The notes under the pieces were generated by a model. That model saw only the letters and a list, made by a program, of their open reading frames with translations, had not been told where the DNA came from and did no database searches. A program made the position numbers and the translations under genes. From Owenia fusiformis (Eukaryota; Annelida; Polychaeta; Sabellida; Oweniidae), in assembly GCA_903813345.2 (NCBI GenBank), contig CAIIXF020000004.1:10424196-10488195 (forward strand): a DNA stretch of 64,000 bases. The letters are read 5' to 3'. Shown here in pieces: positions 1 through 12,300 of the stretch. The number at the start of each line of letters is the position of its first letter. The first letter of the stretch is position 1.

Positions 1-645
1 ATGATTAATAATGAAGTAGATGAAATGACACGTGACAGTTTTAACAATGATGACGGAGCTTTCACCGAGTCATTAACGTGCGACGAAGTCCATCTAATTA
101 CATCAAAGTTAAAAAATGGGAGAGTCTTTTGCCTCTTGAAGATATAAATGATAAGAGACAGCACATAGGGGAATAGCAAAGAAGATACAAGGGCTTCCTA
201 TCACGACGAGCATTCTTGATCACCGCTATGACGTCACATATTGCTTAGGTCGATATAGTAAAATAAATGCCTTCTATACTAGCACTAAAACCTCTAGAAC
301 TGGCCCGGCAAGGTGGTCATAATATGCAATGTGGCGATGGAAAATACAATATACAGTATGTTCAAGCACAACGCTTCCCTATATAGGAATGTTATACGCT
401 TTGGCACACCAATATGGTGGAAAATTGCATCTCGCGAATGCCAATATGTTCGCATATGTAGGACAATGATGATCCTACTAATCGGAGGCATTAAAGGCAA
501 ATGGGGCGACGTGAAAGACAGGCATGACGGGCGACTACGTAAGGCTTGTGGTGAAGAGGATGAGACCTTGGAACATTTCATGCTAAAATGTAAAAAATTC
601 TCATGTGATGTGAATTTCCAACCCTTTTATCCATTTCCCAGGTAA
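1..645 (+). pseudogene. Decayed LINE open reading frame fragment
   Basis: Frame 1 from the first base reads like the start of a LINE reverse-transcriptase region, with an S-K-L-K-N-G-R stretch near residues 35-41 as in the common KLKNGKAPG block. Continuity is then lost. The plus frame at 313-645 ends in a cysteine knuckle, C-G-E-E-D-E-T-L-E-H-F then K-C, which matches the C-terminal C-G-x-E-E-T-x-E-H-x-L-x-x-C motif of many LINE ORF2 proteins. The catalytic core between the two pieces is missing, so this is an internally deleted remnant running into the window from the left. The family is not assignable and the alternative is chance similarity. Confidence 0.45.
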
Positions 646-1142
646 GCTTTTTAATACGCTTTTTCAAAAAATTGGCGGAGACTGAATTTGGCGATTTTCA
701 TAAATCCGCCAACAAATTTTAAAAACGACCGTCAAATTAGAGCGATTTGCAGTAAGTGATTTTCCTACTGTAAATTAAATCCAATAAATACACCGAAACT
801 TTAGCATGGTTGGAATGAGCAATAAATAACTTAACTCATTAATTGTATTAATATAGGGGTAAAAATATGAATACTGGTTACCAAACAGATAAAACCGTAT
901 AAATACGAACGTCTCTAATAATAGTGTTTAACGCAATTTTCGTGTTTATATATAACCGACTAACTGTTTGCCAGATTTGGTGGTAGGCTTATCTACTTTA
1001 TTTCATATTTGATACAGTGAGTTGACCATTGACAAGTCGTTACATCAGGATAAAATACATGAACACATGAAGTTTGATCGTATTGTGGTAGCGCATCATA
1101 GTCACCAAACCAGGAAAGAGTCGAAACAACGAGAACCTGAAA
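646..1142. other. No feature recognised
   Basis: AT-rich sequence without a convincing exon or repeat. Its last part would be the promoter and 5' leader of the putative secreted-protein gene, but no clear TATA box is placed. Confidence 0.3.
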
Positions 1143-2580
1143 ATGAAATTCGCTATACTATGTTTTGGTGAGAACAATTTTGTTTTTCTACTAAGAGAAA
1201 GATTAATTGCTTCTTGAATGATATTTACTCAAGAGGATAATTCATACTTAACTCAATGGAAATTTACAATGTATTATTGCCACAAAGTTTGTATCATCCC
1301 CCATTTGTTGTTTGGGTAAGTACGTATTATCCTAAGCAAAACCGTTTTCATAGAAATTCTACAACTGTGGAGATCTTTGTTTAACAATTGCACCTTAATC
1401 AGTTTGCATGACGAATTATTTTGATCTAGATTTTACTTGGTTTAGCAGAAATAGGTTTTTGATATCGAATGAATTTTATCCACCATTTTGGATGATAACT
1501 AGACAACAGCAACGCCAAAGCCTAGCAAATCCCATCTCACAGCCACGGCTGGCATCTTGACAAACGTAGTATATAGAAAAATCGTAAAATAACACACAAA
1601 ATGGCCACCATTTTCAAAATGGTTGCACACTAGCCAAATTATCATCATAAAGTGTAATATCCTTCTTAGTAGGCAAATATAAAATGTTAACAAAATCGCA
1701 CACACGTACATGTAAATGACGGCCATTTTTTAAAACGGCCACCTACTGACCAAAATGTCACTAGACACTGTGCCATGCTTTTAGTATTATCATATCAAAT
1801 ATGAACAAAATCGCTCCACTACTTTCCGAGTAAAGGCTGCCATTTTCCAAGATAAATATTTTATTTCTAAACCATGTTGATTTCATACGTTTTAAATCCT
1901 TGTAAATGCCCATATCCTTTGTTTTTCGCTCAGTTTGGTTTTCAGCACCGTCGTTAAAGGTCTCATTACAAATATAGAGGTGATTACTCAGTTACTGGTC
2001 TTATCTTACATGTCTTACGCGATTCGTTTTGTGTGAGCCTGAAAGAGGCTGGATATGTTCTCGTTCCCAGGGAAAGGATTGGAGTCAAATGAAGTGTTTT
2101 TTCATCTATTCCAGTTGCTCAAGCTCAGCTTAACGAACCCTTCTTCAAAGATGCGGCAACTCAGACTGACATGAATGAGGGGGTAGCGAATCTGGAGGAT
2201 CAGGAGAAAACAATGCCCCCTGATGAGATCCCACTAGGGCCTCCTGCAGAGCGCCACAAAATTTCAGATACGAGCTATCCATCCAGCTTTAAGGTGACCA
2301 CATCAACAAACACATAGTTATATATTAAATGTACACTAAAACATGGAGACATAGACAAACAATATGATAACATAATGATCGACCAACATCAACCGCCTAG
2401 AAAGCATTCGCCTATATGCTATATACCATACGAAAGGTTATGTAATTGTTCACAAGGCTCAAAATGCTACATATTATATTTACAAGATGCTAGTACTCAT
2501 TTTAACTCTAGCATACAATCCAAGCGCTCGTCATTATCATAAACATTCTGTTCGCTATAATAGGGGTCCTGTCAACATAA
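1143..2580 (+). CDS. Putative small secreted or GPI-anchored protein, three exons
   Basis: Three exons join in phase: 1143-1167, 2115-2293 and 2512-2580, giving 90 residues. Exon 1 encodes M-K-F-A-I-L-C-F and ends in phase 1 at G|GTGAGA. Exon 2 starts after TATTCCAG and completes the codon, so the N-terminus reads MKFAILCFVAQAQ, a short signal peptide. The middle is acidic and proline-rich (T-M-P-P-D-E-I-P, G-P-P-A-E-R) and looks extracellular. Exon 3, after TTTTAACTCTAG, reads a roughly 20-residue hydrophobic tail ending at TAA, as in GPI-anchor signals or a C-terminal membrane helix. A competing exon 3 frame (acceptor near 2486) instead gives a His/Tyr/Arg-rich tail ending in R-A-P-R-R-K. 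The family is not recognised. Splice phases agree, but the coding evidence is short. Confidence 0.4.
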
Positions 2581-4282
2581 GAAATATGATTAATGAATAC
2601 CAACGAGCCCCTCGACGTAAGGTATCACAAATGTGTTGTTACAGCAACATAACAATAACAGAACAGGAATGAATATTTCTCCGATTTTTTTTTAATTGTT
2701 TCATCTTACTTATCTTGGAAAATATACTGAAACTATAATATAGTCAAATACAGAGCATTCCTTTTATATAATAATCACGAATTAAAAATTATAGTCAAGT
2801 ATACATAGCTCTCTCCAAATGATCAAATGTCAGAGACGAACAGACGACATATACATAATCACGAATTACACTATAGGGCCTTCCCCTTTTGGGAATGAAA
2901 ATGGATTCATTACGTACTGTGGTCTAACACGGTGGACTGATAAACGAGTAAGCCATGTCGGCCAAACGAATATCAGACACCGATGAAGACATTACAATCA
3001 CGAACTAGACCTAGTATCATAAACTGAATTGTCAATAACAAAAAACCTGCTTGGAACTTCTGTATACCATTGGATTTCTATGGGAAATCCCTCCAAGATA
3101 ATATTCTAGGGATAAAGGACGTTGTCAGCATTGAACATAGTTTGAGAAATAGTGGACATAGTGAAACCTAAACACACAGAAATTCACCTAAATAAACAAA
3201 CAACAAAATAAAGCACCAATGATTCAATGATGTAATCTGATATTCCAAATATGTACATTATATTGTAAATAAATAAATAAAAAATTAACATCAGCAGTTT
3301 CACATTTCCAAGTGAATTTTTTGCCTGAAAATTATATATTGTTTCGCTGCATGTACTTGTATCATTTTCCATGCTTGATTTTTAAATCACATACAGCTGA
3401 GCATTACAAAACTATAAAAAATCACGTTTTATATGAACTACCTGTCTCGTCTGTAGTAAATTTATTTTACAACACCGTTCTCCCATATGTGAAATTAATT
3501 GAAGCATCAGACTCGCTCCTAGCCTTAAACCTCGAACTTCCCTACCGTCTATTTCACTACAAATGTTAAAACAAAACCTCAAATTTTTCTCCTCTTCCCT
3601 TAGTTACAATATAAGACACAATTCAAAATGTTTTAACTTATAACCTAAAATTTCTCCTATGTTACACTATATGATACAGTTCAAAGTATTTTAAAACTCT
3701 ATGGTGGGCCGGTGTAAAAGGGTAGGAGGTCCTATCAAATTATGGTCCTACTCACCATTGATTTATATGGTGACCTAAATACAACTCTTTCCTTCATTAT
3801 CTTATACGCAATAAGGGCCACTAAGGGCCGTTAAGAAAGGGGACCAAAATCCCTGGGGGACTATCATTTCTTACACACCAGTCTCACACTAATGCAAATC
3901 ACGCAAACTGTTGTCTTAAACATTGTGATGATGGAGTTTGAAAATGAGAGAGAATATTTTTTTGATACACATTGTTTGATTTAAAGGCCAGTTATACCTA
4001 ATTCAGAAGAAAAAATAATCAATGAAACATGTTACTCACACACTCGTTCAGATATGACACACAGTTTGAATTGTTTTAATATTGAACCAAGAAAATATTA
4101 ACACATAGAAAAAAGCATTTGAAGTTCAGAGATCATTAGAAGTGCACGCACATGCTAAACAAAACGCATGTTTTAAATTACTCTTGATTTAAAAGATGGC
4201 AACACTTCTATAAAAAAATGAATGTATCATGTTATACAAACAACTTCGCCATCTTTCACTGACATTGATAATAAAAACTTCA
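2581..4282. other. Intergenic, no gene seen
   Basis: Low-complexity AT-rich sequence with no convincing exon. Short direct similarities (for example around 3590-3690) suggest old repeats but do not define an element. Confidence 0.3.
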
Positions 4283-4453
4283 GGCCCGTAACCAGGATTT
4301 GCCAAGGGGGAGGGTTCACATTTTGGAAAGTTCCAGGGGGGTTCACTTTTGACAATTTTGGTCCAAAAATCACTTAAAAAGTGCTCAGAATGGTGAAAAA
4401 CTGCCTGATTTTGTATAATTTTTGGCCATCGAACCCCCTCTGGAAACGGGCCG
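4283..4453. mobile_element. MITE-like element, GGCCCGTA...AC GGGCC ends
   Basis: The left end GGCCCGTAACCAGGATTTGC and the right end ...GGAAACGGGCC are imperfect inverted copies. The interior (a run of G, TTCACATTTTGG, GTGCTCAGAATGGTGAAAAA) recurs at 41577-41775 and in part at 57165-57300, so this is a dispersed family. No transposase is encoded. The superfamily is not assigned. Confidence 0.5.
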
Positions 4454-4886
4454 GAACTTGATATATATATAGCTTGGCAGATCGAAAATATTTTTATTTT
4501 ATTTATTGTAATCTTTGATGTGGTCCATTTGAGCTGTTGTTGTCAATTGAAAGATAAGGTTCTTATCAACATTAGAAATTCAGGTGTAAGGGTTTATTTT
4601 GCCCAAAAACGTTGAAATTACATTAGGCATAAGTGGGCCTTTAAATTGTGGGTGTCTTTGGTTCAAAGTTACAATTTGAGACTCTGATTGAAATCAGGAC
4701 AAATCCCAATTTTCTAGTGCTTGATTTTCTCATATTATTGCCTGATTTATTGTTAAAACCCCAATTTTCCTCCAATTTTTTTTAGAAAACCTGATTTTCT
4801 CGCAATTGTTTTTAAAGAAATCTCAATTCTCACTGATTTTTCTTCAACCCCAATTTTTTTTTCAGATCAGCTTTTCTTATATGTGA

Positions 4887-5066
4887 CAATCTTTCTGTCA
4901 AGACCTGCATTCTGTTAATGATCCAGCTGAACGAGCAGTGAAGCTGGTACAGGAATGCTCTCAAATGACCCGTGATGCGGCGCATTGTGACAATGTGTGT
5001 GTTGTATGCTCTGATCATAGAGGAAGATTGTCACATATAAGAAAAGCTGATCTGAACCATGTTTAA
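4887..5066 (+). pseudogene. Coding fragment with V-N-D-x-A-E-R-A-V motif
   Basis: An open frame of 59 codons ends at TAA 5064-5066. It contains V-N-D-P-A-E-R-A-V-K-L-V-Q-E, which I recognise from a group of uncharacterised invertebrate proteins carrying V-N-D-C-A-E-R-x-V-x-L-I-Q-E near their C-termini. The frame is closed upstream by a stop at 4884-4886. Its last 35 bp are repeated in inverted orientation just upstream (4862-4896 against 5022-5056), so the fragment sits in a small hairpin-like inverted duplication. It may be an exon relic or part of a domesticated transposon gene. Confidence 0.4.
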
Positions 5067-5479
5067 AACATTAAATGTCAAGAATCAATATACCTTTTAC
5101 AGTTTAAACCATTATAATGACAATACCAAATCATATATGAGACATGATTCTCTAAAACTGTACTTGTTCAAATAATTATACTGGTCGAATGTACCTGATA
5201 TTTTGTTAATAGGATATTGTAAGTATAAGCTTTTATATAAGTTCACATGATGAAACAGAGTTATATTATGATTTAAACATCTAATCATATCATATTCAAT
5301 GTTGGTTTTCTTCAAACAACATAAATAAATCACTAGAAAAAAAGCTTCTATAAAGTACGATTTTAGGCGACGCCCACTAATGTTAAACCTATGGGCAAAC
5401 TTCAAAGGCTGTGGGGGACCCCTAAAAGTTTACTAAAAAATTTGAAAAAAATCACACGTCATATTTACCCCAAAATGCA

Positions 5480-6208
5480 ACTCGATTCACGTAGGGAGCA
5501 TAACATTTCCAAACTAGGTGTACTTTAACTAACACCATGTTGCACAAGACTAGTGAACTTCATGTTTTTAGTTCTGAATTTCATACACTTTAGCACAATA
5601 TCCTTGCAATATCTAGCATGGCTCTCCATTACAGCTTTATATCTGATATACTTACAGACAAAAGCTATCCATGATTTTGTTTAATAGTCCTTCTACTATA
5701 ACACATTATTGTACAAGACTAGTGAATATCCATGTTTTTGATTTAGTATTTGATATTCTTACATGATATCCAAACGGACACAAGATATCCATGTTTTTGT
5801 TAAATAGTCCATATACTTTAACACAATATCGTCCAAGCAGAGCATTTTTAAATTTCTTAATCAACACAACAAAATCTTAATGTTTGCAAGACTAGTGATG
5901 TGCATGTTTATAGTTCTATATTTGATATACTTACACAATATACAAACAAACCAGACACAAGATATGCAAGTTTTTGTTTTATAGTCCCTATACTTGATCA
6001 CAATGTTGTACAAGACTAGTGATATCCATGTTTTTAGTTTTGTAGTTCATACACTTTAACACAATGTTGGCAAGTCTTGTGAGCAGTGATGTCTATGTTT
6101 ATAGTTTGGCATTTGATATACTTTAACATGATATCAGAACAGTCACAAGATATCCATGTTTTCCTTCTATAGTTCATTTGTTGTACAAGACTAGTGATAT
6201 CCATGTTT
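5480..6208. repeat. Degenerate tandem repeat duplicating the end of the last exon
   Basis: Imperfect units containing GATATCCATGTTTTT, then TAGTTC or TAGTCC, then ATACTTTAACACAAT recur from about 5500 to the last exon. The unit at 6022-6068 is almost identical to the exon end at 6196-6241, including the final codons C-V-K-V-Y-E-L-Q-N and the stop. The array would lie in the 3' UTR or just downstream of the filamin-NHL gene and was apparently seeded from its terminal exon. Confidence 0.65.
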
Positions 6209-6358
6209 TTAGTTTTGTAGTTCATACACTTTAACACAATGTCCTAATAAACTAGACATGTACAACAGTCCATCTGGAGTAATTTGTATATCAGAAGGCC
6301 TCCAGATTCTCTCTGACAGCTTAACAGGACATAAGAACTCACCATCTGCATTAAAGAT
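6209..6358 (-). CDS. Filamin-NHL gene, coding exon 14 (last NHL blade, stop)
   Basis: The acceptor TTTTGCAG precedes I-F-N-A-D-G-E-F; the end is V-K-V-Y-E-L-Q-N then TAA (6209-6211). R-P-S-D-I-Q-I-T-P-D-G followed by V-K-V-Y is a standard NHL blade. It joins exon 13 in phase 0 to read D-R-V-Q-I-F-N, the expected blade junction. Confidence 0.9.
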   Translation of the reverse strand: MFNADGEFLCPVKLSERIWRPSDIQITPDGLLYMSSLLGHCVKVYELQN

Positions 6359-9300
6359 CTGCAAAACAGACGAAAAAAATTATAAGTCATTCATTCACAC
6401 ATAGCGAGGCAAGGTGTGCCCGATTCCAGATAATCCAAACACAGTATTTCATACAAGGCATTAACATGACAAAATGTCACCACCTAAAACAATTTGGTCA
6501 ATTTAAAGCAAGTTGGAAAATACCTTTTGACCTTGAGAAGGTCATTGAAGGTCAAAAGTCAAATCTAAAGTCAGATTTGAACTTCTGAGAACTTGTAAAG
6601 TCAAATTTGAACTTCTGAAAACATGTAGATGATTTTGAAAAAAATTTTGGGTCAATTTGAAGCAACAGACCTTTTTGACCTTTTTTGAACTTGAGAAGGT
6701 CATTAAAGGTCAAATGTCAAATCTAAAGTCAGATTTGAATTTCTGAGAACATGTAGATGATTTTGAAAAAAAAAATTAGTCAATTTGAAGCAAGTTGAAA
6801 AAAGACCTTTTTGACCTTTTTTGACATTAAGAAGGTCATTGAAGGTCAAATGTCAAATCTAAAGTCAGATTTGAATTTCTGAGAACATGTAGATGATTTT
6901 GAAATAAAAATTTAGTCAATTTGAAGCAAGTTGAAAAAAGACCTTTTTGACCTTTTTTGACTTTGAGAAGGTCATTGAAGGTCAAATGTTGTCAAATCTA
7001 AAGTCAGATTTGAATTTCTGAGAACATGTAGATGATTTTGAAAAAATATTTTAGTCAATTTGAAGCAAGTTGAAAAAAGACCTTTTTGACCTTTTTTGAC
7101 TTTGAGAAGGTCATTGAAGGTCAAATGTCAAATCTTAAGTCAAATCTTAAGTCAGATTTGAATTTCTGAGAACACGTAGATTATTTTGAAATTTTTTTTA
7201 GTCAATTTGAAGAAGGGTTGAAAACAGACCTTTTTGACCTTTTTTGACCTTGAGAAGGTCATTGAAGGTCAAATGTCAAATCTTAAGTCAAATCTTAAGT
7301 CAGATTTGAATTTCTGAGAACACGTAGATGATTTTGAAAAAAAAATTTAGTCAATTTGAAGCAAGTTGAAAACAGACCTTTTTGACCTTTTTTGACCTTG
7401 AGAAGGTCATTGAAGGTCAAATGTCAAATCTAAAGTCAGATTTGAAGGTCAAATGTCAAATCTAAAGTCAGATTTGAATTTCTGAGAACATGTAGATGAT
7501 TTTGAAAAAAAATTTAGTCAATGTGAAGCAAGTTGAAAAAAGACCTTTTTGACCTTGAGAAGGTCATTGAAGGTCAAATGTCAAATCTAAAGTCAGATTT
7601 GAACTTCTGAGAACATGTAGATGATTTAGAACAAGGCATTAACATGACAAAATGTCACTACCTAGTTGCTCACAATATTATGAGTTCAAACTTAATATAA
7701 GTCAGATTTGAATTTCTGAGAACTTGTAAAGTCAAATTTGAACTTCTGAAAAGATGTAGATGATTTTAAAAAAAAAATTTGGTCAATTTGAAGCAAGTTG
7801 AAAACAGACCTTTTTGACCTTTTTTGACCTTGAGAAGGTCATTAAAGGTCAAATGTCAAATCTAAAGTCAGATTTGAATTTCTGAGAACATGTAGATGAT
7901 TTTGAAAAAAAAAATTAGTCAATTTGAAGTAAGTTGAAAAAATACCTTTTTGACCTTTTTTGACCTTGAGAAGGTCAAATGTCAAATCTAAAGTCAAATC
8001 TAAAGTCATATTTGAATTTCTGAGAACATGTAGAATGTAGATGATTTTGAAAAAAAATTTAGTCAATTTGAAGCAAGATGAAAAAATACCTTTTTGACCT
8101 TTTTTGACATTGAGAAGGTCATTGAAGGTCAAATGTCAAATCTAAAGTCAGATTTGAATTTCTGAGAACATGAAGATGATTTTGAAAAATTTTTTTAGTC
8201 AATTTGAAGCAAGTTGAAAACAGACCTTTTTTGACCTTGAGAAGGTCAAATGTCAAATCTAAAGTCAGATTTGAATTTCTGAGAACATGTAGATGATTTT
8301 GAAAAAAATTTTTAGTCAATTTGAAGCAAGTTGAAAAAAGACCTTTTTGACCTTTTTTGACTTTGAGAAGGTCATTGAAAGTCAAATGTCAAATCTTAAG
8401 TCAAATCTAAAGTCAGATTTGAATTTCTGAGAACACGAAGATGATTTTGAAAAAAAAATTTAGTCAATTTGAAGCAAGTTGAAAACAGACCTTTTTTGAC
8501 CTTGAGAAGGTCATTGAAGGTCAAATGTCAAATCTAAAGTCAGATTTGAATTTCTGAGAACATGTAGATGATTTTGAAAAAAAATTTTAGTCAATTTGAA
8601 GCAAGTTGAAAAAAGACCTTTTTGACCTTTTTTGACTTTGAGAAGGTCATTGAAGGTCAAATGTCAAATCTTAAGTCAAATCGAAATCAGATTTGAATTT
8701 CTGAGAACACGTAGATGATTTTGAAAATTTTTTTTAGTCAATTTGAAGCAAGTTGAAAACAGACCTTTTTGACCTTTTTTGACCTTGAGAAGGTCAAATG
8801 TCAAATCTTAAGTCAGATTTGAATTTCTGAGAACACGTAGATGATTTTGAAAAAAAAATTTAGTCAATTTGAAGCAAGTTGAAAACAGACCTTTTTGACC
8901 TTTTTTGACCTTGAGAAGGACATTGAAGGTCAAATGTCAAATCTAAAGTCAGATTTGAAGGTCAAATGTCAAATCTAAAGTCAGATTTGAATTTCTGAGA
9001 ACATGAAGATGATTTTGAAAAAATTTTTTAGTCAATTTGAAGCAAGTTGAAAACAGACCTTTTTTGACCTTGAGAAGGTCAAATGTCAAATCTAAAGTCA
9101 GATTTGAATTTCTGAGAACATGTAGATGATTTTGAAAAAAATTTTTAGTCAATTTGAAGCAAGTTGAAAAAAGACCTTTTTGACCTTTTTTGACTTTGAG
9201 AAGGTCATTGAAAGTCAAATGTCAAATCTTAAGTCAAATCTAAAGTCAGATTTGAATTTCTGAGAACACGAAGATGATTTTGAAAAAAAATTTAGTCAAT

Positions 9301-12300
9301 TTGAAGCAAGTTGAAAACAGACCTTTTTTGACCTTGAGAAGGTCATTGAAGGTCAAATGTCAAATCTAAAGTCAGATTTGAATTTCTGAGAACATGTAGA
9401 TGATTTTGAAAAAAAATTTTAGTCAATTTGAAGCAAGTTGAAAAAAGACCTTTTTGACCTTTTTTGACTTTGAGAAGGTCATTGAAGGTCAAATGTCAAA
9501 TCTTAAGTCAAATCGAAATCAGATTTGAATTTCTGAGAACACGTAGATGATTTTGAAAATTTTTTTTAGTCAATTTGAAGCAAGTTGAAAACAGACCTTT
9601 TTGACCTTTTTTGACCTTGAGAAGGTCAAATGTCAAATCTTAAGTCAGATTTGAATTTCTGAGAACACGTAGATGATTTTGAAAAAAAAATTTAGTCAAT
9701 TTGAAGCAAGTTGAAAACAGACCTTTTTGACCTTTTTTGACCTTGAGAAGGACATTGAAGGTCAAATGTCAAATCTAAAGTCAGATTTGAAGGTCAAATG
9801 TCAAATCTTAAGTCAGATTTGAATTTCTGAGAACATGTAGATGATTTTGAAAAAACATTTAGTCAATGTGAAGCAAGTTGAAAAAAGACCTTTTTGACCT
9901 TGAGAAGGTCATTGAAGGTCAAATGTCAAATCTAAAGTCAGATTTGAACTTCTGAGAACATGTAGATGATTTAGAAAAAAATTGAAGTCAGTCTTAACAG
10001 TATTTGTTAAAGTGTGCGCCAAAGTTTAAAACTGCGCAGGCGCACCGCTCTCGCTAAACTATATAAAGAGATTGCCCGGTACACGATTCAGAGGTAAGCC
10101 AGGAAGGCGAACGATATTCGTCTCGTGATGATTTCCCATATAATCTTAACCAGGGAAGTTTCAACATTGAAATTGAAAATTACTATTAGATATACTTTGT
10201 ATATGTTATTTATGAAGCTATTTAGTGTTTGCATCAATCAAATGGCTCATTTTGAACATATAAAACGTATTTGTGTTTTGTTTCCCAGGGAATTGTATTG
10301 TATGTAGTACACACATAAATAGTGTACATTATACTTGAATAGCCTGGTTTACATAATATTGAAGGGCATGCTGATTACATGTACACGAGTACATGAATGA
10401 AGGCCTAATATTGATATACGTAGCTTGCATACCTAAATAAAAAATAAACTCTTCTAATCCCCTAATGTAAACACGGCGGTATACGTAGCCCGATTTATCG
10501 GGGACTTTAAGTTATAGGAAGTTGTAAGAAATTGTTACAGACGCCGGACGCCAACCGCCGGACGCCAACCGCCGGACGCCAACCGCCGGACGCCAACCAC
10601 CAACCGCCGGACGCCGTCGCAAAAAAAAACGGAGACCATAACAATATGTCACCACTTTTGGTGGTGACATAAAAAAATTGAAGTCAGTCTAAACAGTATT
10701 TGTTAAGTTATAGGAAGTTGTAAGAAATTGTTACAGACGCCGGACGCCAACCTCCAACCACCAACCGCCGTCGGAAAAAAAACGGAGACCATAACAATAT
10801 GTAACAATAATAACTGCGCTGATATATCTAACCAATAATCCATACAGTCATTTGTTGAATGGTGGTCAAGGCGACAACTTTACTCTACAGATTGAAACTG
10901 ATGATTTTCCAACTTGACCTTTGCACAGAATTTTCACTGATAATATGTTCTTTTAGTTATTTCGATTCTTTTTAGGTGATTTCATTTGCAATGTGTGAAT
11001 ATCTAATTTAAGCCCAAGACTTGATGCATTGTGGCTATATTCATCCACTCAGGTGTTTTTTTTCCTAAACTTCACCTTGATGCTGCCCATCTCGTGCAAA
11101 GGTTGAAAAAAATAATACCTCTTGGAGGAATGATTCAGTCACATTGTACTAAGTCCAAGGCTTAAATCCTTAAATAAACAAGGCACAGACGTGAACAATA
11201 TCGTACCTAAAACACAGCAGTGTGACAGTAAAGAATTTAGGACGGAAATCCAAAATGGCCACCTTAAAATTTACCCAGAATGCCCAAAAACTAATCAGTT
11301 CTTAACTTTGATACGTAGAAACATCCCTGAAAATTTCAGATGAATCCATCAAATGGTTTGACTGGAAACCTGTAGACAAGTCTTGAAAGTGAAGATTTTA
11401 GGATGGAAAATCCAAAATGGCCACCTTAAAATTAACCAAGAATGCCCAAAAACTAATCAGTTGTTAACTTTGATATGTAGAAACATCCCTGTAAATTTCA
11501 AATGAATCCATCAAATGGTTTGGCTGGAAACCTGTAGACAAGTCTTGAAAGTGAAGATTTTAGGATGGAAAATCCAAAATGGCCACCTTAAATTTTACCC
11601 AGAATGCCAAAAAACTAATCAGTTCTTAAGTTTGATATGTAGAAACATTCCTGAAAATTTCAGATGAATCCGTCAAATGGTTTGGCTGGAAACCTGTAGA
11701 CAAGTCTTGAAAGTGAATATTTTAGGACGGAAAATCCAAAATGGCCACCTTAAAATTTACCCAGAATGCCCAAAAACTAATCAGTTCTTAACTTTGATAC
11801 GTAGAAACATTCCTGAAAATTTCAGATGAATCTGTCAAATGGTTTGGCTGGAAACCTGTAGACAAGCTGAAAAGTGAGACGCCGCCCGCCCGCCGCGGGT
11901 GGGAAAATCCAAAATGGCCACCTTAAAATTTACCCAGAATGCCCAAAAACTAATCAGTTCTTAACTTTGATACGTAGAAACATTCCTGAAAATTTCAAAT
12001 GAATCCGTCAAATGGTTTGGCTGGAAACCTGTAGACAAGTCTTGAAAGTGAAGATTTTAGGACGGAAAATCCAAAATGGCCACCTTAAAATTTACCCAGA
12101 ATGCCCAAAAACTAATCAGTTCTTAACTTTGATACGTAGAAACATTCCTGAAAATTTCAGATGAATCTGTCAAATGGTTTGGCTGGAAACCTGTAGACAA
12201 GCTGAAAAGTGAGACGCCGCCCGCCCACCCGCCGCCCGCCCGTCAAGCTGACGACAATATCGTACCTTTATTAGGTACGATAAAAAAGACATTAACATGC

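Larger units (their letters stand above)
7631..10671 (+). mobile_element. HINE-like element A1-inner, inserted in A1-outer
   Basis: The 5' end ACAAGGCATTAACATGAC is at 7631 and the 3' end GTGGTGACATA at 10671. The 3' end carries a stem-loop, TGTCACCAC-TTTTG-GTGGTGACA, whose stem repeats the GTCAC motif at the 5' end. Between the ends lies a long array of roughly 130-165 bp units plus GC-rich CGCCGGACGCCAACC repeats. These are the hallmarks of helentron-derived non-autonomous elements: asymmetric short inverted repeats, a 3' subterminal hairpin, internal tandem repeats and A^A (T^T) insertion. A further 496-bp insertion interrupts it at 10011. Confidence 0.8.
6453..10802 (+). mobile_element. 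Helentron-like (HINE) element A1-outer, split by a nested copy
   Basis: The 5' end ACAAGGCATTAACATGAC starts at 6453, followed by a tandem array up to 7630. A second copy is inserted there, and the outer element resumes at 10672 (AAAAAATTGAAGTC) through the GC-rich CGCCGGACGCCAA segment, ending truncated near 10802 without the 3' hairpin. Joining the flanks restores GATTTAG plus seven A exactly as in the uninterrupted sequence at 9969, so the insertion caused no target duplication. No protein is encoded. Confidence 0.75.

Noticed and set aside
7842-9218. Repeated minus-strand frames with similar proteins in the 8-9 kb array
   Set aside because: They are products of the tandem period in HINE A units; no start, splice or domain evidence.
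10011-10506. Reading the TTAA-flanked insertion as a solo LTR
   Set aside because: It lacks TG...CA ends, and TTAA duplication is not typical of LTR elements; a DNA-transposon origin fits better.
6453-10671. CRISPR-like array
   Set aside because: Units are long, contiguous and of variable length without unique spacers; the context is animal DNA.
10880-10960. CTGATGA near AACTGATGATTTTCC as a possible hammerhead ribozyme core
   Set aside because: No matching GAAA and stem I/III sequences could be paired around it. Hammerheads occur in some bivalve elements, but none was seen here.
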